From contig NZ_CP064689.1 in the NCBI RefSeq assembly GCF_023100945.1, positions 5,562,001 to 5,626,000 on the forward strand: DNA of 64,000 bases, written 5' to 3'. The notes beneath the pieces were generated by a model. The model was not told the origin of the DNA, ran no database searches, and saw only the letters and a program-made list of their open reading frames with translations. This DNA is from Bradyrhizobium sp. 200. Lineage in GTDB: Bacteria > Pseudomonadota > Alphaproteobacteria > Rhizobiales > Xanthobacteraceae. The translations under genes were made by a program, and so were the position numbers. Positions 26,570-34,754 of the stretch are shown in pieces. How positions within the stretch are numbered: position 1 is the stretch's first letter; each line of letters begins with the position of its first letter.

Positions 26570-28315
26570 CTATTTCGCGGCGTTTGCGGCCGATTTGTCC
26601 GACGCTATCGACGGCGGATCGTCATTCAGCGCCCGGCTCACGGAAGCGTTATCGCCAGACGGGTCGAGTGCCGGCGTTTTTTCTCCCGCAGGCTTGCCTG
26701 AAACGGAGGCAAGCGGAACCGCTGGCGCGGCAGCCGCCGCGGTGACCGCGGCAAAGGCGTCGGCCTCGCCCGCTCCAAACTGATCGTCGCGGCCGGGGGC
26801 GCCGAGATCGCGGGCGGTCCTCGTCAGGAGTACGCGAACATCGTTCGGCTTCAACGCAGGGTTGCGCTCCAGTATCAGCGCCGCGACGCCGCTGACATAG
26901 GCGGCTGAGAACGAGGTGCCCGACGTGATCTGATATTTTTCGTCCGGTGCCGGCAGGAAGATATCCGCGCCCGGCGCCGATATCGCGATGTGGTTGCCCC
27001 GGTTGGACGCCGCAAACAGCTTTTTCTGCGCGTCGGTTCCGCTCACCGCAATGACGTTCGGATTGGCGGCTGGATAGAGCGGCGGCGATTTCGCTCCGGC
27101 ATTGCCGGCCGCAGCCACCATCAGGATGCCACGGCTCGCCATCGCGGCGATCCCCCGCTCGATCAGCGGATCCTTGGGGCCGGCAAAGCTCATGTTGATG
27201 ATCTGCGCGCCGTGCTCGGCCGCGTAGTCCAATCCCCGGAGGATCACATAGGACGTGCTCTCCGCGCCCTTCGATCCCGCGCCGAATGCACGGATCGCAA
27301 GCAACCTCGCCTCCGGCGCGCTGCCCATCAGTTTGGCATGCGCGACGATCGCGCCGGCAATGCCGGTGCCATGGATATGCGGACCTTCCTTGCTACCGAG
27401 CGCGTCAAAACTGTCGGCGACCGAATTGGCGAGTTCGGGATGTTTGATGTCGACGCCTGAATCGATCACCGCGATGGTGACGTTCATGCCGCGGGCGAGC
27501 GCGTGCGCCTGCGGCAGCCGAAGCTGGGCGACGGCGTATTGCGCGGCGTCACCCTCGATCGCAGGCTTCTTCTGGTCCTGCAGGAAGTAACGGAAATTGA
27601 GCTGCACCGAACGCACGCTGCCGTCGGCCGCGAATTCGCGGCGCACCGTGTCCACCGGCCGGCGATCGACGATGCGGAACAGGCCGACGGTGCCGCCGAG
27701 CAGCGGGAAACTCTGCGAGGCGATGCGCTCCAGGCCATGACGCCGCGCCAGCTCATCGGCCTCGGCGGTGGATAGCGCGCCGTCGATTTCGGCGACGAGC
27801 TCGTTCGGGACCACGCGCAGATTGACCGCGGCCTGCGCGTTGTTATTGCCCGATTCGCCCTTGCCCTTGCTATTGCCCTTCTTGGCCGAGGTGCCATTGC
27901 CGCCACCGGCCGACATGACCGGACGATCGAAGCATTCGCCGTCGGGACCGCGAAACGCATTCTGGCAGGCCGGATAGAGATTGGGCGAAAACCGCGCATG
28001 GGGCAGCGTCGACTGCACGCCGGCCCTCGGGCGGACGCGCAGGGTCGAACTCATGGTGCCGATCCGGGATGGCGGCGTCCGCGCGACGGTATCGGCGCGC
28101 ACGCTCGGCCGGGCCGCAATACTGGGATTGATCCGCGGCGTAATCGTTGGATTGATGGAAGGCGTCCGCGCCCCGACATTGAGATTGGGCGTGCGCATGA
28201 TGCTCTGCGCATGAACGGCCGAGGCTGCGAAAGCCATCAATGGCAGAAGCGCCGCCGACAGGATCAGTGCCGCGCGGCGCGTCCTCGTCAGCCAATTCGG
28301 GCCATCGTGAACCAT
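26570..28315 (-). CDS. Exported S8 family serine peptidase (subtilase)
   Basis: The 581-residue protein has a signal peptide (cleavage near VHAQS, residue 37) and then a low-complexity Pro/Arg/Asn-rich stretch to about 160 holding Cys117 and Cys128. A small alpha/beta domain at about 164-248 looks like a subtilisin pro-region. The catalytic domain spans about 255-520 with Asp285 (VIDSG), His315 (HGTG), oxyanion Asn405 (AAGN) and Ser468 (SGTSFS), all intact. The C-terminal 60 residues are Ala/Pro/Ser-rich. It is the third gene of an ECF sigma/anti-sigma operon, so it is likely a regulated envelope protease and possibly part of the signalling circuit. Confidence 0.93.
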   Translation of the reverse strand: MVHDGPNWLTRTRRAALILSAALLPLMAFAASAVHAQSIMRTPNLNVGARTPSINPTITPRINPSIAARPSVRADTVARTPPSRIGTMSSTLRVRPRAGVQSTLPHARFSPNLYPACQNAFRGPDGECFDRPVMSAGGGNGTSAKKGNSKGKGESGNNNAQAAVNLRVVPNELVAEIDGALSTAEADELARRHGLERIASQSFPLLGGTVGLFRIVDRRPVDTVRREFAADGSVRSVQLNFRYFLQDQKKPAIEGDAAQYAVAQLRLPQAHALARGMNVTIAVIDSGVDIKHPELANSVADSFDALGSKEGPHIHGTGIAGAIVAHAKLMGSAPEARLLAIRAFGAGSKGAESTSYVILRGLDYAAEHGAQIINMSFAGPKDPLIERGIAAMASRGILMVAAAGNAGAKSPPLYPAANPNVIAVSGTDAQKKLFAASNRGNHIAISAPGADIFLPAPDEKYQITSGTSFSAAYVSGVAALILERNPALKPNDVRVLLTRTARDLGAPGRDDQFGAGEADAFAAVTAAAAAPAVPLASVSGKPAGEKTPALDPSGDNASVSRALNDDPPSIASDKSAANAAK

Positions 28316-28351
28316 GGAACCTCGGCTTTCCCGGGGCGCTCCGACAGCCTG

Positions 28352-29062
28352 TTAGGGCGTTGCGACCGCGAGGCTAACGATCTTCTCGCGCTGCAACCTG
28401 GCGAGCAGGCTGGCGGCTTCGTCCTTGCTCATCGCCTTGTTGCCGAACTGCAGCCGGAACATGCCACCCTTGGCGCCGTCGACGATGGAAGCCTGGTAAT
28501 TGTCGAGTAGCGCGGTGATGTCGGCGATGCGCGCTTCCGGCGTAAACCGCACCAGCGCGCGCGTCGGCGCGGCGCTGCCTGCGAGATCGCGCGTAATCGG
28601 CCCCGACGACGGCTCATTCGTGCTGAGCGAAGCGGTCTGGAACGACCCGGTCTGGTTCTTCATCAGCACGGCGCCGATCACGCCGGCCTGCAACAGCAGC
28701 GCCACGGCGCCGAGGCTCGCCGACCAAGCCAGCGTACGCGGCGACAGCCGTGCGAAAAATTCCGATATCCGGGCGGACAGGCTGACCGAAAGCGATGGCT
28801 TGCGCACGGGCTCTCCGTCGATCGCGGCAAACAGCTTCTGCATGGCGCGCGCGGACGGCGCACCGAGGCTCTCGTTGAGGCTGATCGTCTCGGCATATTC
28901 CTCGCAGATGACGGCGTATTGCCGGGCAAGCTCGGGATCGCTGGCGAGCGCATCCTCGACGCGGCGCGCATCGCGCGCGCTCAGGGTGCCGGCCGCGTGG
29001 AATGGCAGCAGCATCTCGATCTCGCTGGGCTCTTGATCCAGCATTTTTTTGCTCGCTGCCAT
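28352..29062 (-). CDS. Membrane-anchored anti-sigma factor with pro-region-like C-terminal domain
   Basis: The 236-residue protein starts with the ATG overlapping the sigma-factor stop (ATGA). Residues 1-80 resemble the cytoplasmic anti-sigma domain (MLLPFHAAGTLSARDARRVE), but the usual zinc-binding HxxxCxxC is missing: DPELARQY stands where CxxC would be. A single membrane helix spans about 110-134. Residues 165-236 form a small beta-alpha-beta-beta-alpha-beta-like domain (ALVRFTPEARIADITALL, then GGMFRLQF) that resembles the pro-region of the subtilase encoded 36 bases downstream. It should hold the ECF sigma factor inactive until a periplasmic signal arrives. Confidence 0.82.
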   Translation of the reverse strand: MAASKKMLDQEPSEIEMLLPFHAAGTLSARDARRVEDALASDPELARQYAVICEEYAETISLNESLGAPSARAMQKLFAAIDGEPVRKPSLSVSLSARISEFFARLSPRTLAWSASLGAVALLLQAGVIGAVLMKNQTGSFQTASLSTNEPSSGPITRDLAGSAAPTRALVRFTPEARIADITALLDNYQASIVDGAKGGMFRLQFGNKAMSKDEAASLLARLQREKIVSLAVATP

Positions 29063-29631
29063 CACGGCCAACCTCGCTCTATGCCGGCTGCCTTCAGCAA
29101 CTCGGCCAATTTCTTGCGCGCATAAAACAGGCGCGTCTTGACGGTGTTCTCCGGAATACCGACGATTTCGGCTACCTCCTCCACGGACTTCTCGTGGTAG
29201 TAGACGAGATCGACGATCTCCCGGTGCTCTGGCGAAAGCGCCGTGAGGCACTTGCGCAACGCTTCACCCGTATCCTTCTTCTGCACCACCACTTCCGGAT
29301 CGTCGGACGTATCCTCGATCGCGTTCGCAGTTTCTTCGTCCAGTCCAACGTCCTTGCGGCGCCTTAGTGCCGAAAGGGCCTTGAACCGCGTAATCGCCAG
29401 GAGCCAGGTGGTAACGGCGGATCGGCCTTCGAACTTGCCAGCCTGACGCCACACATCGAGAAAAACCTCGCTGATGAGGTCTTCCGCAATCTGTTCATCC
29501 CTTACGAGCCGAAGCCCGAAACGGAACACCCTGACATGGTGCCTTCCGTAAAGCACCTGCATGGCGAGCCGGTCGCCTTGAGCGATCCGAGCGATCAGAA
29601 TTTCGTCTGAAGCCGCCTGTGCCGCGTTCAA
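29062..29631 (-). CDS. ECF-type RNA polymerase sigma factor
   Basis: The 189-residue protein has sigma region 2 at about 20-90 (AEDLISEVFLDVWRQAGKFEG, with the downstream WLLAITRFKAL) and region 4 at about 125-180 (LSPEHREIVDLVYYHEKSVEE, then IPENTVKTRLFYARKKL), and lacks region 3, as ECF factors do. The frame starts with TTG behind a weak purine stretch; the next Met is residue 24, which would cut into region 2. It is the first gene of a minus-strand operon with its anti-sigma factor and a subtilase, and is probably autoregulated. Confidence 0.92.
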   Translation of the reverse strand: MNAAQAASDEILIARIAQGDRLAMQVLYGRHHVRVFRFGLRLVRDEQIAEDLISEVFLDVWRQAGKFEGRSAVTTWLLAITRFKALSALRRRKDVGLDEETANAIEDTSDDPEVVVQKKDTGEALRKCLTALSPEHREIVDLVYYHEKSVEEVAEIVGIPENTVKTRLFYARKKLAELLKAAGIERGWP

Positions 29632-30050
29632 TGGCCGTCTCGCAAAGTTGGTCTGACGGGGGTGGCCGGCGGTTCGATGTGAAGAGTGAGATTCTTCACA
29701 TTACGGCAATGTCCGGATTGCATGTGTGACCTACCCCACAGACGGACATTTTCAGGCCGTTTTCTCGGCAAGAGCAAGCTGAACCCCGACATTGGTACCA
29801 TAATACGGAAACACTTTCCTAAAGACTCCACGCCGGAACCTTAGCAAGGCTTCGCCGGCAGGGCAGCACCTGCTTGACGCCCGACCATACCCGCGCAAGC
29901 GGGTTCCCCACTATCGGAATCCGGCAGATTTCCGTTACGAAACAGTGCAATGGCAGGGTTTTAACGGACCCGATTCGACGGCAAAAGATACCAAACCTAA
30001 AGGCTTTATTCCCTAAAGTTTCGTCCGGCATACTCCAATAGCGACGGGAC
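29632..30050. other. Divergent intergenic region upstream of the ECF operon and the diguanylate cyclase
   Basis: About 420 bases with no credible gene; a minus-strand frame at 29819-30052 has no coding character. Near the ECF gene there is a 21-base inverted repeat, GTGAAGA at 29679-29685 and TCTTCAC at 29693-29699, which could be an operator or mRNA leader hairpin. On the minus strand GAACC (from about 29675) is followed by CGTC, but the 12-base gap is too short for a standard ECF promoter. Confidence 0.45.
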
Positions 30051-31196
30051 ATGAGCAGCGCGGCTTCATTGCTTCAGGGGCAAGGCTCCCACAGTACGGT
30101 CGCGCCCGTCCGGCTGCCGCCGGAGGTACTGAAGCGTCGGGTCGGCCAGCGCCGCCACATGTTGGCCGTACAGGGCGTCAGCTACGCGCTCATCACCTCG
30201 GTGCTGCTGGCCTATTGCTACGCCGGTACCGTCCCGATCATCATTCCGTCGGCCTATTTCCTTTCCGGCATCGGATTGGTCTCGATCTTTGTCGTGTTGT
30301 CGGAAGCCCACTTCAACGACCGGTTCGAGGATCACTATCTCACGATCTTCCAGGTTGCCGGCCACGTCGCGCTCCAGCTCTGTTTTCTGCTCGCGGCGCC
30401 CGGAATCGGATTTGCCTTCCTCAGCGTCGTATTCCTCATCTTCGGGTTCGGCGCGCTGCGAATGACCTCGCGGCAGGCGATCATCTCCTGGACGCTCACC
30501 ATGTTCGGCCTGGCGCCGATCTTCCTCATTAGCAGCACCCCGATCGGCCTGCCGATTACCACCCAGACCGAACGCGTCGCGGCCATGCTTTCCTTTGTCC
30601 TCACGATCGGACAGTGCGCCTTCGTGGGACTGTATGGCAGCACCATGCGCAAGATGCTCTACGATCGCAGCTTCGAACTGAAAGCGGCGTACAAGCGGAT
30701 CGAGGAGCTTGCCGAACTCGACGAACTGACCGGATCGTCCAACCGCCGCAGCATCATGCGAATGCTCGAGGAGGAGATCGCGCGGTCGGTGCGCAACGGT
30801 TCGCCCTGCTCCATCGCCCTGATCGACCTCGACTGGTTCAAGCGCATCAACGACGTCTACGGCCATCCGACCGGCGACGAGGTGCTGCGGACCTTCTCGA
30901 TCACCATGTTCGCCAACATCCGCAGCGTCGACCGGTTCGGCCGCTATGGCGGTGAGGAATTCCTGCTGGTGCTGCCCGACATGGACACCGAGCGCGCGGT
31001 GCGGGCGCTCGACCGGCTGCGCGCCATTATTGCCGATCTCGACTGGAGCGCGTTCTCGCCCGGCATGAAGGTGACGATGTCGGCAGGCGTTGCAGCACTA
31101 AATTCGAACGAGACGTCAGACACATTCCTCGCGCGCGCCGACCGCGCGCTTTATGCAGCCAAGGCGCAGGGACGCAACCGCATCACCAGCGCCTGA
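30051..31196 (+). CDS. Membrane diguanylate cyclase (GGDEF)
   Basis: The 381-residue protein has about six membrane segments between residues 38 and 205 (a MASE-like sensor), a short coiled linker (ELKAAYKRIEELAELDELTG) and a C-terminal GGDEF domain. The active site reads GGEEF and the Mg-binding DLDWFKRIND segment is present, so it should make cyclic di-GMP from GTP. An RxxD inhibitory site (RSVD) lies five residues before the GG, so product inhibition is likely. The signal sensed by the membrane part is unknown. The DUF2336 gene follows 65 bases downstream. Confidence 0.92.
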   Translation: MSSAASLLQGQGSHSTVAPVRLPPEVLKRRVGQRRHMLAVQGVSYALITSVLLAYCYAGTVPIIIPSAYFLSGIGLVSIFVVLSEAHFNDRFEDHYLTIFQVAGHVALQLCFLLAAPGIGFAFLSVVFLIFGFGALRMTSRQAIISWTLTMFGLAPIFLISSTPIGLPITTQTERVAAMLSFVLTIGQCAFVGLYGSTMRKMLYDRSFELKAAYKRIEELAELDELTGSSNRRSIMRMLEEEIARSVRNGSPCSIALIDLDWFKRINDVYGHPTGDEVLRTFSITMFANIRSVDRFGRYGGEEFLLVLPDMDTERAVRALDRLRAIIADLDWSAFSPGMKVTMSAGVAALNSNETSDTFLARADRALYAAKAQGRNRITSA

Positions 31197-31261
31197 TCCG
31201 AACATATTTCAGCTCCGATGGCGGAGAAGCCGCCGCCGGTTTTTTGCTCCAGGACAGAGTC

Positions 31262-32374
31262 ATGATTTCGAAAGCCGCTACCTCTCCTTCTCCCGGAAGT
31301 CTGCTCGACGAGCTGCAATCCACCCTTGCGCACGGCACCGTCGCTCGCCGGGTAGAGACCCTGCGCCGGGTAACCGATCTCTTCATCAACGGCGCGGTGG
31401 ACTATTCGGACGAACAGGTCGGGCTGTTCGACGATGTCTTCCAGTGCCTGATCGATCACATCGAAACCTCGGCCAAGATGCTCCTGGCCAACCGTCTCGC
31501 GCCGATCGACACCGCCCCGCCGCTCACCATCCGCGCGCTCGCTTTCGATGACGTCATCGAGGTGGCAGGTCCCGTGCTGTCGCAGTCGATGCGGCTCGAC
31601 GACAAGACCCTGATCGAGAATGCGCGCAGCAAGAGCCAGGCGCATCTGATGGCGATTTCGACCCGCAGGACCCTGAGCGGCGCGGTCACCGACGTGCTGG
31701 TCCAGCGCGGCAACGACGAGGTGATCCAGTCGACCGTGAACAACCCCGGCGCGGAGTTCACCGAGCGCGGCTTTACCCGCCTCGTCAACCGCGCCGAAGG
31801 CGACGACAAGCTCACGACCTGCGTCGGCCTGTGTCCGTCTGTGCCGCGGCATCTGTATCTGAAGCTGCTCGCCAAGGCCTCCGACACGGTGCGGCAGCGG
31901 CTGGAGGCCGCCAATCCGCAGCAGGCGGCCGAGGTGCCGAATGTGGTCAAGGAGGCAACGCGGCGCGCGCGCTCGGCGACCTCGACGATCACCAAGGACA
32001 CCGCAATTGCCCACGCGCTGGTCAAGTCGCTGTACGAGGACGGCCGGCTCGACGAATCTCAGATGGCGTCGTTTGCCGCGGCCGGGAAGTTCGACGAGGC
32101 CAACGCATCTATCGCAGCGCTCGCCAATGTGCCGGTGGCGATCGCCGAGAACATGATGATCGAGAGCCGCGCCGAAGGCGTGATGATCCTGGCGAAGGTC
32201 GCGGGGCTGTCGTGGCCGACCGTCAGGACCATCATCAAGATGCGGGACAAGCTGTCCGGCGCGGAACCGGCCGATCTTGGCGCCTGCCAGGACACCTATG
32301 AGCGGCTCAGGCCGTCGACGGCGCAGCAGGTATTGCGCTTCCACCGCATGCAGCAGAATGCGCCTGTGGCGTGA
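31262..32374 (+). CDS. DUF2336 domain protein
   Basis: The product of about 370 residues is soluble and helical, with HEAT-like repeat character (RVETLRRVTDLFINGAVDYS, then LANRLAPIDTAPPLTIRALA). It matches the DUF2336 family common in alphaproteobacteria, whose function is unknown. The ATG at 31262 is preferred over 31244 because the conserved part follows at once. It lies directly after the diguanylate cyclase gene, so it may be cotranscribed and could be linked to cyclic di-GMP control, but nothing in the sequence proves it. Confidence 0.8.
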   Translation: MISKAATSPSPGSLLDELQSTLAHGTVARRVETLRRVTDLFINGAVDYSDEQVGLFDDVFQCLIDHIETSAKMLLANRLAPIDTAPPLTIRALAFDDVIEVAGPVLSQSMRLDDKTLIENARSKSQAHLMAISTRRTLSGAVTDVLVQRGNDEVIQSTVNNPGAEFTERGFTRLVNRAEGDDKLTTCVGLCPSVPRHLYLKLLAKASDTVRQRLEAANPQQAAEVPNVVKEATRRARSATSTITKDTAIAHALVKSLYEDGRLDESQMASFAAAGKFDEANASIAALANVPVAIAENMMIESRAEGVMILAKVAGLSWPTVRTIIKMRDKLSGAEPADLGACQDTYERLRPSTAQQVLRFHRMQQNAPVA

Positions 32375-32386
32375 GCACTGTGCTTC

Positions 32387-32403
32387 CGTAGCCCGGATGG
32401 AGC
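32387..32403. repeat. Truncated copy of the GTAGCCCGGATGGAGC repeat
   Basis: CGTAGCCCGGATGGAGC matches the left arm of the complete palindrome at 55151-55241; the other arm is missing here. It lies in the short gap between convergent genes. Confidence 0.6.
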
Positions 32404-32412
32404 CGCGAATCG

Positions 32413-33051
32413 TCAACACTTCAGCAGCTTGGCTCCGGCGAGGGCGCCGATCGCCGTCACCAGCGCGGTCGCGGTCGTATACCAGGCCGCCACGAACAGC
32501 GGTGAATCGTCCGTGCAATGCGAGGCGTAGAGCGTCGCCGCCAGTCCCGCCGACAACAATCCGGCGATGGCGCCGGCGACCGCCGGCCGTGCCGGTGCGC
32601 CGTGCCGCAGGCCGATCAGCGCGCCGGCCAAAATCGGCAGCGACATCGCCGGGATGGCCGTCATGCAGACCCAGGAGTTCTTGCCGACCAGCCGCGTCAT
32701 CATCGGCAAGCGCTGCGGCATCATCATCTCGCCGCCGATCGCCGCGGCCAAAATCCCGACCGGCGCCAGCAGCAGCCAGCCAAATCCGCGCAGCGAGGCC
32801 TCGGGCCGCGACAGATGCAGGCTGACGGCAATCGCCGCAATCGCCAGCGCCAGCGTCACCGCGAATTTCAGGTCGAAGAACGGATTGCGCATCGCAATCA
32901 TCACGTCGGGCCTGACGCCGAGTTCGGTAAAGAACATCAGAAGCGAGACCGGCGCCGCGGCCAAAAGCGCCAGCATCAGCGCAAAGCCGACGGGCCGCGC
33001 CCGGTGCGCATTGTCGGCCGCTAGCGTTCGAATGAGCTGATCGGTATCCAT
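32413..33051 (-). CDS. NrsF/OsrA-type membrane anti-sigma factor (DUF1109)
   Basis: This polytopic membrane protein of about 212 residues has six hydrophobic segments, as in the NrsF (DUF1109) family that binds SigF-type sigma factors. Starting at the ATG at 33051 (rather than the GTG at 33057) puts its two conserved cysteines at positions 129 and 179, in SWVCMT and ASHCTD. From memory, those are the numbers reported for the redox-sensing cysteines of Bradyrhizobium japonicum OsrA, the partner of EcfF. A third Cys is the last residue. Oxidation or metals are thought to release the sigma factor. The sigma gene ends three bases upstream. Confidence 0.87.
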   Translation of the reverse strand: MDTDQLIRTLAADNAHRARPVGFALMLALLAAAPVSLLMFFTELGVRPDVMIAMRNPFFDLKFAVTLALAIAAIAVSLHLSRPEASLRGFGWLLLAPVGILAAAIGGEMMMPQRLPMMTRLVGKNSWVCMTAIPAMSLPILAGALIGLRHGAPARPAVAGAIAGLLSAGLAATLYASHCTDDSPLFVAAWYTTATALVTAIGALAGAKLLKC

Positions 33052-33053
33052 TC

Positions 33054-33599
33054 TCACTGTTCCCGTAGCTTCGCCGTCAGGCTGGCCAGCCCCCGGTGCA
33101 GCGCCACCCGCACCGCGCCCTCCGTCATCGAAAATTTCGTGGCGGTATCCTTGATCGAGGCGCTGTCGACCGCGATCGACTGCAACACGTCACGCTGCCG
33201 CGCCGGCAGCGTCTGAAGCTGGGCGGCAACCTCGCTTGCCGAGGCGGTCTCGGCCGGTACCTCGCCCGGCAGCGTCTCGGCGAAATCGTCGATATCGACG
33301 AAAATGCGCCGGCCGCGGCGGCGCAACGCATCGATCAGCTTGTTGCGGGCGATCGCAAACAGCCATGGGGCAAATGGGGCGGTGACGTCCCAGGTATGCC
33401 GCTTCAGATGGACCGCCAGCAAAATGTCCTGCACGATGTCCTCGGATTGATCGACCGGTTGGCCTGCCCGCGCCAGACCACGGCGCGCCGCGGCCCGGAG
33501 CACCGGCGTGACGGCCTTGAGCAGGCGATGATACGCCGCACTGTCGCCTGCAATGGCCGACCGCATCAGGCCGGTCCATTCGTCATCCCGTTCGCGCAA
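33054..33599 (-). CDS. SigF/EcfF-like ECF sigma factor
   Basis: The product has regions 2 and 4 only: region 2 includes SEDIVQDILLAVHLKRHTWD and PWLFAIARNKLIDALRRRGR, and region 4 includes LPARQRDVLQSIAVDSASIK followed by MTEGAVRVALHRGL. The open frame reaches 33635, but I place the start at the TTG at 33599, which follows AGGAG by five bases and gives MRERDDEWTGLM, so 181 residues. The longer N-terminus would overlap a SigF-like promoter. It is paired with the NrsF/OsrA-type anti-sigma gene and is likely autoregulated in an oxidative or metal stress response. Confidence 0.85.
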   Translation of the reverse strand: MRERDDEWTGLMRSAIAGDSAAYHRLLKAVTPVLRAAARRGLARAGQPVDQSEDIVQDILLAVHLKRHTWDVTAPFAPWLFAIARNKLIDALRRRGRRIFVDIDDFAETLPGEVPAETASASEVAAQLQTLPARQRDVLQSIAVDSASIKDTATKFSMTEGAVRVALHRGLASLTAKLREQ

Positions 33600-33618
33600 G
33601 TGCGCTCCTACCCTGCAA

Positions 33619-33643
33619 TTCGGTCGATCTTTCAATTTGTTAC
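33619..33643 (-). promoter_or_regulatory. Candidate SigF-type promoter of the ecfF-like gene
   Basis: On the minus strand, GTAACA (33643-33638) is followed after 15 bases by CGAA (33622-33619). From memory the Caulobacter SigF consensus is GTAACC-N16-CGAA, so this is one mismatch and one base short. It lies just upstream of the AGGAG and the TTG start at 33599 and fits autoregulation. Confidence 0.45.
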
Positions 33644-33656
33644 GTCATGACGATTC

Positions 33657-33674
33657 GATCACGAAGTCGTGATC
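33657..33674. promoter_or_regulatory. 18-base palindrome upstream of the ecfF-like gene
   Basis: Perfect eight-base arms GATCACGA and TCGTGATC are separated by two bases. It is placed just upstream of the candidate promoter, where a dimeric regulator could bind. No regulator is identified. The rest of the 33675-33966 gap shows no gene. Confidence 0.35.
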
Positions 33675-33966
33675 GGAAGTCCTGGCGCCAAAGTCCCGGC
33701 GCACCGGCCCGGCGGCCCCCATCCGGGAATCGGGACGGCCGGCTGCGCAGACGGCAGGTGCATAACATTGATTGCGCAGGCTCGCATCCAGCGCAGCCTT
33801 CCCGAGGGAGGCCAGGGCCGGCAAAAATGCCGCCGGCACATGCCCGCTGCGCAAGATGCCCAGCTTTTGCCCGGTGTTGCCCGAAGATTCCCATTTTTCG
33901 CCGCGCTGTGGACACGGGCCGGGGTCTCATTTCGCGGCAGGGCGGCGGCCAATGGGGAGATTCTAT

Positions 33967-34644
33967 ATGACAATCAAAGCCAGCGCGCGGTCGGCCTTGA
34001 TTTTCGCAGCAGGACTTTTGGTAAGTTTCGCAGGACCACTGCCGGCGATGGCCGCCGGCGCGGATGCGGATAGCGCCGCGGTCTCGAAGTCGGAGAGTGC
34101 AACGTCCGGCAAATCCGTCAGGCAGCAGGGTTCGCGTTACCTGAAGAAGCGCTACGCTCATCGCAAATCCACGCACGCCGCCTCGAAACCCGCCGAGAGC
34201 AAGCAAGCGGACGAAAAGCAGGTCGCTGACGCGAGCGTTGGCACCCCGCCCGCGATCCCGGAATGGCTCGCCAACGCCAATGCGCAAATGACAGCAGCAG
34301 ATGCGCCCTCCGATAGCGCCAAGGCGATGTCGGCGGCCATGTCTGAGAAGGCCAACACGGTCCTGCAGGCGGCGGGCAAGCCGGCCGACGCGGAGTCGCC
34401 GGCCGATGCCACCGTGGTTGCCCCCGACCAGCTCAACGACGTCGATCGGGCGCTGCAGGAGACCCAGACCCCCTCCACGCAGACGGTTGCGATGGCCTCG
34501 GTCAAGCCGGCATCGGAGAACCCCGCTCAGGCTGCGAATAACGAGAGTTCCACCCTGGATAAGACCTCGCTGATCGGAAAGATATTCATCGCCTTCGGCG
34601 CCCTGCTGACGATGGCGTCGGCCGCACGCATGTTCATGGCGTAG
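33967..34644 (+). CDS. Exported Ala-rich hypothetical protein with C-terminal membrane segment
   Basis: I do not recognise a family. The 225-residue product starts behind GGGGAG and has a clear signal peptide (cleavage near AMAAG, residue 29), a basic stretch near residues 55-70 (GSRYLKKRYAHRKST), a long Ala/Ser/Pro/Lys-rich low-complexity middle and a hydrophobic C-terminal helix at about 202-223 (IFIAFGALLTMASAARMF). It may be tethered to the membrane at its C-terminus with most of the chain periplasmic. Composition is normal for the genome. Upstream frames to 33772 have no coding support. Confidence 0.7.
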   Translation: MTIKASARSALIFAAGLLVSFAGPLPAMAAGADADSAAVSKSESATSGKSVRQQGSRYLKKRYAHRKSTHAASKPAESKQADEKQVADASVGTPPAIPEWLANANAQMTAADAPSDSAKAMSAAMSEKANTVLQAAGKPADAESPADATVVAPDQLNDVDRALQETQTPSTQTVAMASVKPASENPAQAANNESSTLDKTSLIGKIFIAFGALLTMASAARMFMA

Positions 34645-34754
34645 CGGTCCGCGCTTGCGGGCGCGGCAAGGCGCGTCCGGAACCGGAACCGCCCACTTGA
34701 AGCCCACCCCGGCAGCGGGCACATTGCCCGCAAATCAGCTACCCGGGGTGGATC

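Noticed and set aside
29819..30052. Minus-strand frame of 77 codons ahead of the diguanylate cyclase
   Set aside because: No ribosome-binding site, no recognisable protein character, and it occupies a divergent promoter region.
31218..31244. Hairpin GGCGG-AGAAG-CCGCC near a T-run after the diguanylate cyclase
   Set aside because: The stem is only five bases and the T-run is five bases away, so it is not a convincing intrinsic terminator.
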